DNA from: Spirochaetaceae bacterium
Lineage (GTDB): Bacteria > Spirochaetota > Spirochaetia > Treponematales > Breznakiellaceae
DNA length: 6,786 nt
Assembly (NCBI GenBank): GCA_031255395.1
Contig: JAIRSQ010000041.1
Location: forward strand, 1 to 6,786
Direction: 5' to 3'
Positions 4,955 through 6,786 of the stretch are shown here, in pieces. A program made the position numbers and the translations under genes. Every line of letters starts with the position of its first letter. Within the stretch, counting starts at the first letter, position 1. The notes under the pieces were generated by a model. The model was not told the origin of the DNA, made no database searches, and saw nothing but the letters and a program-made list of their open reading frames with translations.

Positions 4955-6652
4955 TCAGTGCGTTTCGCTGTATTCGGCGACGCCGTCGCCGTCAAAATCG
5001 CTTTCGATGGATTCAATTTCAAAAACCTCGTCTATATTGGGCCGCGCGGTTTCCGCTGCCCGCCTGAAACGCCGCACGGTTTCCATGCGCCCGTCAAGAT
5101 CAAGGTCGATGCGCCGGAAAACCGGAAGACCGCCTTCGTAAGCCGTTTCTGCGACAAGCCGCCCGTCAAGGTACTCTTTCGCCGAAAGAACAACGCCGCC
5201 GCCGCACTCAAATACTTCGACGGCTCCCGGAAAATCGCGGCCCGGACGCTCAGCGCGGAAGGCGTTGAGTGCCATCATGCCCCGCGTAAACATCGCGCCG
5301 GACGGCTCCGGATCGGGCAACAGGAGGACGCCGCCAGCGGTTCTGAAACTTAGGGCGGGGTAGTCCAGTTCCATCGGACGAAAAAACCAGCGCGTGTTTC
5401 CGGCAACCGCCTCGCTCACCGCCGGATAGTTTTCCCAAACCAAGGCGATTCTTTCCGTCCCGCCGGCGTTTCCGCCGTCAGAGTAAGCAAGTTCCGCCCT
5501 CGCGGGCCAGCCCTGCGCCCCGTCGGAATCGAATTCGACAGCCATCTCGTCAACGCCGTCCTGATCGGCGTCCAGCACGTAAGAAACCAGAGCGCCTGAG
5601 CGGTACGCGGCGCGGGAATCCGTTATGCCGTCCCCGTTTGCGTCGCCTGTGACAGTGCCGGAAAACTCCGCCAGTCTTCCGGCCATGTCCTCTCGCGCCT
5701 CGTCAGTCCGCAACAGATCCCAGACCGCAAGCAACACGTTCCGGTCAACGTCGTTCACGGCTGACGCAGCAAAGAGTTCGTCCATAGCCGTCCGCTCGTC
5801 GATAAGCCCGATTTCAAGGCATACCGGGAGCGCTTCCAGCCTTAGTTTCCGGTTTCCGCCCGTCGCCCGCCAAGCTGCGAGCAACCGCCGCGCCTCGTCC
5901 CTGTCGGCGATGAACGGAGCCGCATAGCGTATAAGATCGCCGTCCGCAGCAAGCAGCACGGGGAGCCGTTTAAGTGCCGTATCGACAAGGGCTCGTTCAC
6001 GGGCATCGGGGAACGGCCGTTGAGCCGCGTGCCGGAACAGGATGCGGAGAAACTGCGGGCTGTTGGGATAGCGTTTGAAGGCCGCTTCCATCGCCGCCGC
6101 GAATTCCGCATCGGACGGCAGATGTTCCAACGCCAGCAGTCGCAGTTCAGCTGTCCGCTCGCCCTCTTCAAGCGCAAGGATCGTGTCGAACGCCTCGTTG
6201 TAGCGGCGGAGCCGTATCAGCATCTCCGCTTCAAGGCGGAGCGCGTCCGCCCGCGAGTACAGCGTCCAGCGGTCTGTTGCCAGCGCGAGATGCACAGACG
6301 CCAGCGTATCACGCGCCGGCCTCGAAAGTTCCAGCCGCGTCAGGGCGAGCAGGTACGAAAGGTCGGAAGAAACCGGCGCATAATCGGCGGCCCGTTCCAA
6401 AAAGGCCTCGGCCCGCAAAAAGGAGCCTTCGCGAAATGCGGTCTCGGCCCAGTCAACGTAACGTGCCGCAATCGCCGTCTCGCCGAATTCGGCATCGTTG
6501 GTTGCGGCAACGCCCGCCTGTCGTCCGCCAGCCTGCGCGTACAATGCTGTCGGCAAGATTGCCGACAGCGTTACCGCTGACAGTGCCGCCGCCAACAGCG
6601 TTGATGCTGACAATGCGGCGGCAGCCACAGGCCGACGGAAAGGCAGTTTCAA
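4955..6652 (-). CDS. Secreted protein with TPR-like helical region and DxDxDG metal-binding-like motifs; function unknown
   Basis: I do not recognise this 565-residue protein as a named family. A basic start (MKLPFRRP) and a long Ala/Leu/Ser-rich segment ending ALYA-QAG near residue 39 form a signal peptide, so it is exported. Residues about 50-330 are Ala/Leu/Arg-rich and helical, TPR-like at 55-160 (YVDWAETAFREGSFLRAEAFLERAADYAP). The C-terminal part carries acidic motifs resembling EF-hand/dockerin-type calcium loops: DANGDGITD at 337, DADQDGVDE at 361, DSDG at 375, DLDLDGRME at 516 and DFDGDGVAEY at 552, interspersed with beta-rich sequence. Such motifs also occur in FG-GAP-like surface proteins. 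The start is TTG with AGGGGG 8 nt upstream; another TTG six codons earlier would overlap pgk. It lies 5 bp after pgk and 7 bp before the protease gene, so a joint envelope role with the protease is a guess. Confidence 0.75.
   Translation of the reverse strand: MKLPFRRPVAAAALSASTLLAAALSAVTLSAILPTALYAQAGGRQAGVAATNDAEFGETAIAARYVDWAETAFREGSFLRAEAFLERAADYAPVSSDLSYLLALTRLELSRPARDTLASVHLALATDRWTLYSRADALRLEAEMLIRLRRYNEAFDTILALEEGERTAELRLLALEHLPSDAEFAAAMEAAFKRYPNSPQFLRILFRHAAQRPFPDARERALVDTALKRLPVLLAADGDLIRYAAPFIADRDEARRLLAAWRATGGNRKLRLEALPVCLEIGLIDERTAMDELFAASAVNDVDRNVLLAVWDLLRTDEAREDMAGRLAEFSGTVTGDANGDGITDSRAAYRSGALVSYVLDADQDGVDEMAVEFDSDGAQGWPARAELAYSDGGNAGGTERIALVWENYPAVSEAVAGNTRWFFRPMELDYPALSFRTAGGVLLLPDPEPSGAMFTRGMMALNAFRAERPGRDFPGAVEVFECGGGVVLSAKEYLDGRLVAETAYEGGLPVFRRIDLDLDGRMETVRRFRRAAETARPNIDEVFEIESIESDFDGDGVAEYSETH
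6546..6569 (-). repeat. 11-bp perfect hairpin in the signal-peptide coding region
   Basis: GCTGTCGGCAA (6546-6556) and TTGCCGACAGC (6559-6569) are perfect inverted repeats separated by two bases. In RNA the loop would open to about 4 nt. The hairpin begins 83 nt after the TTG start of the secreted protein and about 90 nt after the pgk stop, with no U-tract behind it. It overlaps a degenerate 30-bp tandem repeat coding ALSASTLLAA/ALSAVTLSAI, so part of the symmetry may come from repeat slippage. Confidence 0.5.
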
Positions 6653-6657
6653 GCGGT

Positions 6658-6786
6658 CTACCCCCTGCAAACTTCGATGCCGGGCAGTTTTTTGCCTTCC
6701 AGCAGTTCAAGAGACGCGCCGCCGCCGGTGGAAACATGGCTCATCTTGCTCGCAAGGCCGAACTTGTTCACCGCCGCGACCGAATC
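6658..6786 (-). CDS. pgk: Phosphoglycerate kinase, C-terminal end; runs off the right edge
   Basis: Pgk transfers phosphate from 1,3-bisphosphoglycerate to ADP in the payoff phase of glycolysis, in the cytoplasm. Only the last 42 codons and the TAG stop are in the window. The end carries the family signature: [20 protein letters not shown] followed by [17 protein letters not shown]. The GGGAS loop and the final LEG-x-x-LPG motif close the nucleotide-binding domain and are nearly invariant in Pgk. The five residues after LPGI (EVCRG) are not diagnostic. The promoter and any glycolytic neighbours (gap, tpi) would lie to the right. The downstream secreted-protein gene starts 5 bp after the stop, so pgk appears to lead or belong to an operon with two envelope genes. 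Confidence 0.95.
   Translation of the reverse strand, partial: DSVAAVNKFGLASKMSHVSTGGGASLELLEGKKLPGIEVCRG

Noticed and set aside
4948..5022. Upstream TTG start of the protease gene
   Set aside because: It would overlap the preceding gene by 68 bp and place 25 polar residues before the hydrophobic signal segment; the ATG at 4947 begins directly at the signal.
4763..5353. Long plus-strand frames opposite the protease and secreted-protein genes (also 3757-4323 and 6020-6580)
   Set aside because: Each lies antisense to a gene with clear signal, domain or catalytic motifs, has biased composition and no ribosome binding site or recognisable domain.
4653..6569. 16-bp exact repeat CAAGATTGCCGACAGC at 4653-4668 and 6554-6569
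   Set aside because: Both copies lie in coding sequence in GC-rich DNA with shared codon bias; a single short match is not evidence of a repeat family.

Overview
The window is bacterial, GC-rich and densely coded. It carries four complete protein genes, two partial ones at the edges and two tRNA genes. It suggests an anaerobic or facultative bacterium with an outer envelope: it has the oxygen-sensitive class III ribonucleotide reductase, a selenophosphate synthetase, a probable lipoprotein protease and a secreted repeat protein. A relaxed lipobox, tRNA genes without an encoded CCA, and the style of the secreted proteins fit a spirochaete (Treponema-like). That placement is a guess from general features, not a recognised match.

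Left part (1-1220, minus strand): an nrdR-nrdD operon. NrdR is the zinc-finger/ATP-cone repressor of ribonucleotide reductase genes. NrdD, of which only the N-terminal third is in the window, is the anaerobic reductase it should control. The genes overlap by 38 bp. A near-consensus NrdR box lies exactly between the -35 and -10 elements of the upstream promoter, so the operon is probably autoregulated by the nucleotide-sensing repressor.

Middle (1344-1940): genes for tRNA-Leu(UAG) and tRNA-Gly(GCC) on the minus strand. They are followed by a 314-bp gene-free stretch that divides them from the divergent selD gene. This spacer holds an AT-rich, strongly palindromic block (1706-1801) with mutually exclusive base-pairing options, and a run of seven G next to the predicted selD promoter. 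It is the least explained part of the window.

selD (1940-2980, plus strand) encodes selenophosphate synthetase with a catalytic Cys17/Lys20, so the organism probably makes selenocysteine and/or selenouridine. It converges on the right-hand operon, and a 13-bp perfect hairpin lies between the two gene ends.

Right part (3115-6786, minus strand): a tightly packed run of pgk (C-terminal end only), a secreted helical-repeat protein with DxDxDG metal-binding-like motifs, and an HtrA/DegP-like trypsin-fold protease. The protease has a probable lipoprotein signal, a helical N-terminal region and two C-terminal PDZ-like domains. Gaps of 5 and 7 bp suggest co-transcription of a glycolytic gene with two envelope proteins. 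A strong hairpin early in the second gene may separate their expression levels.
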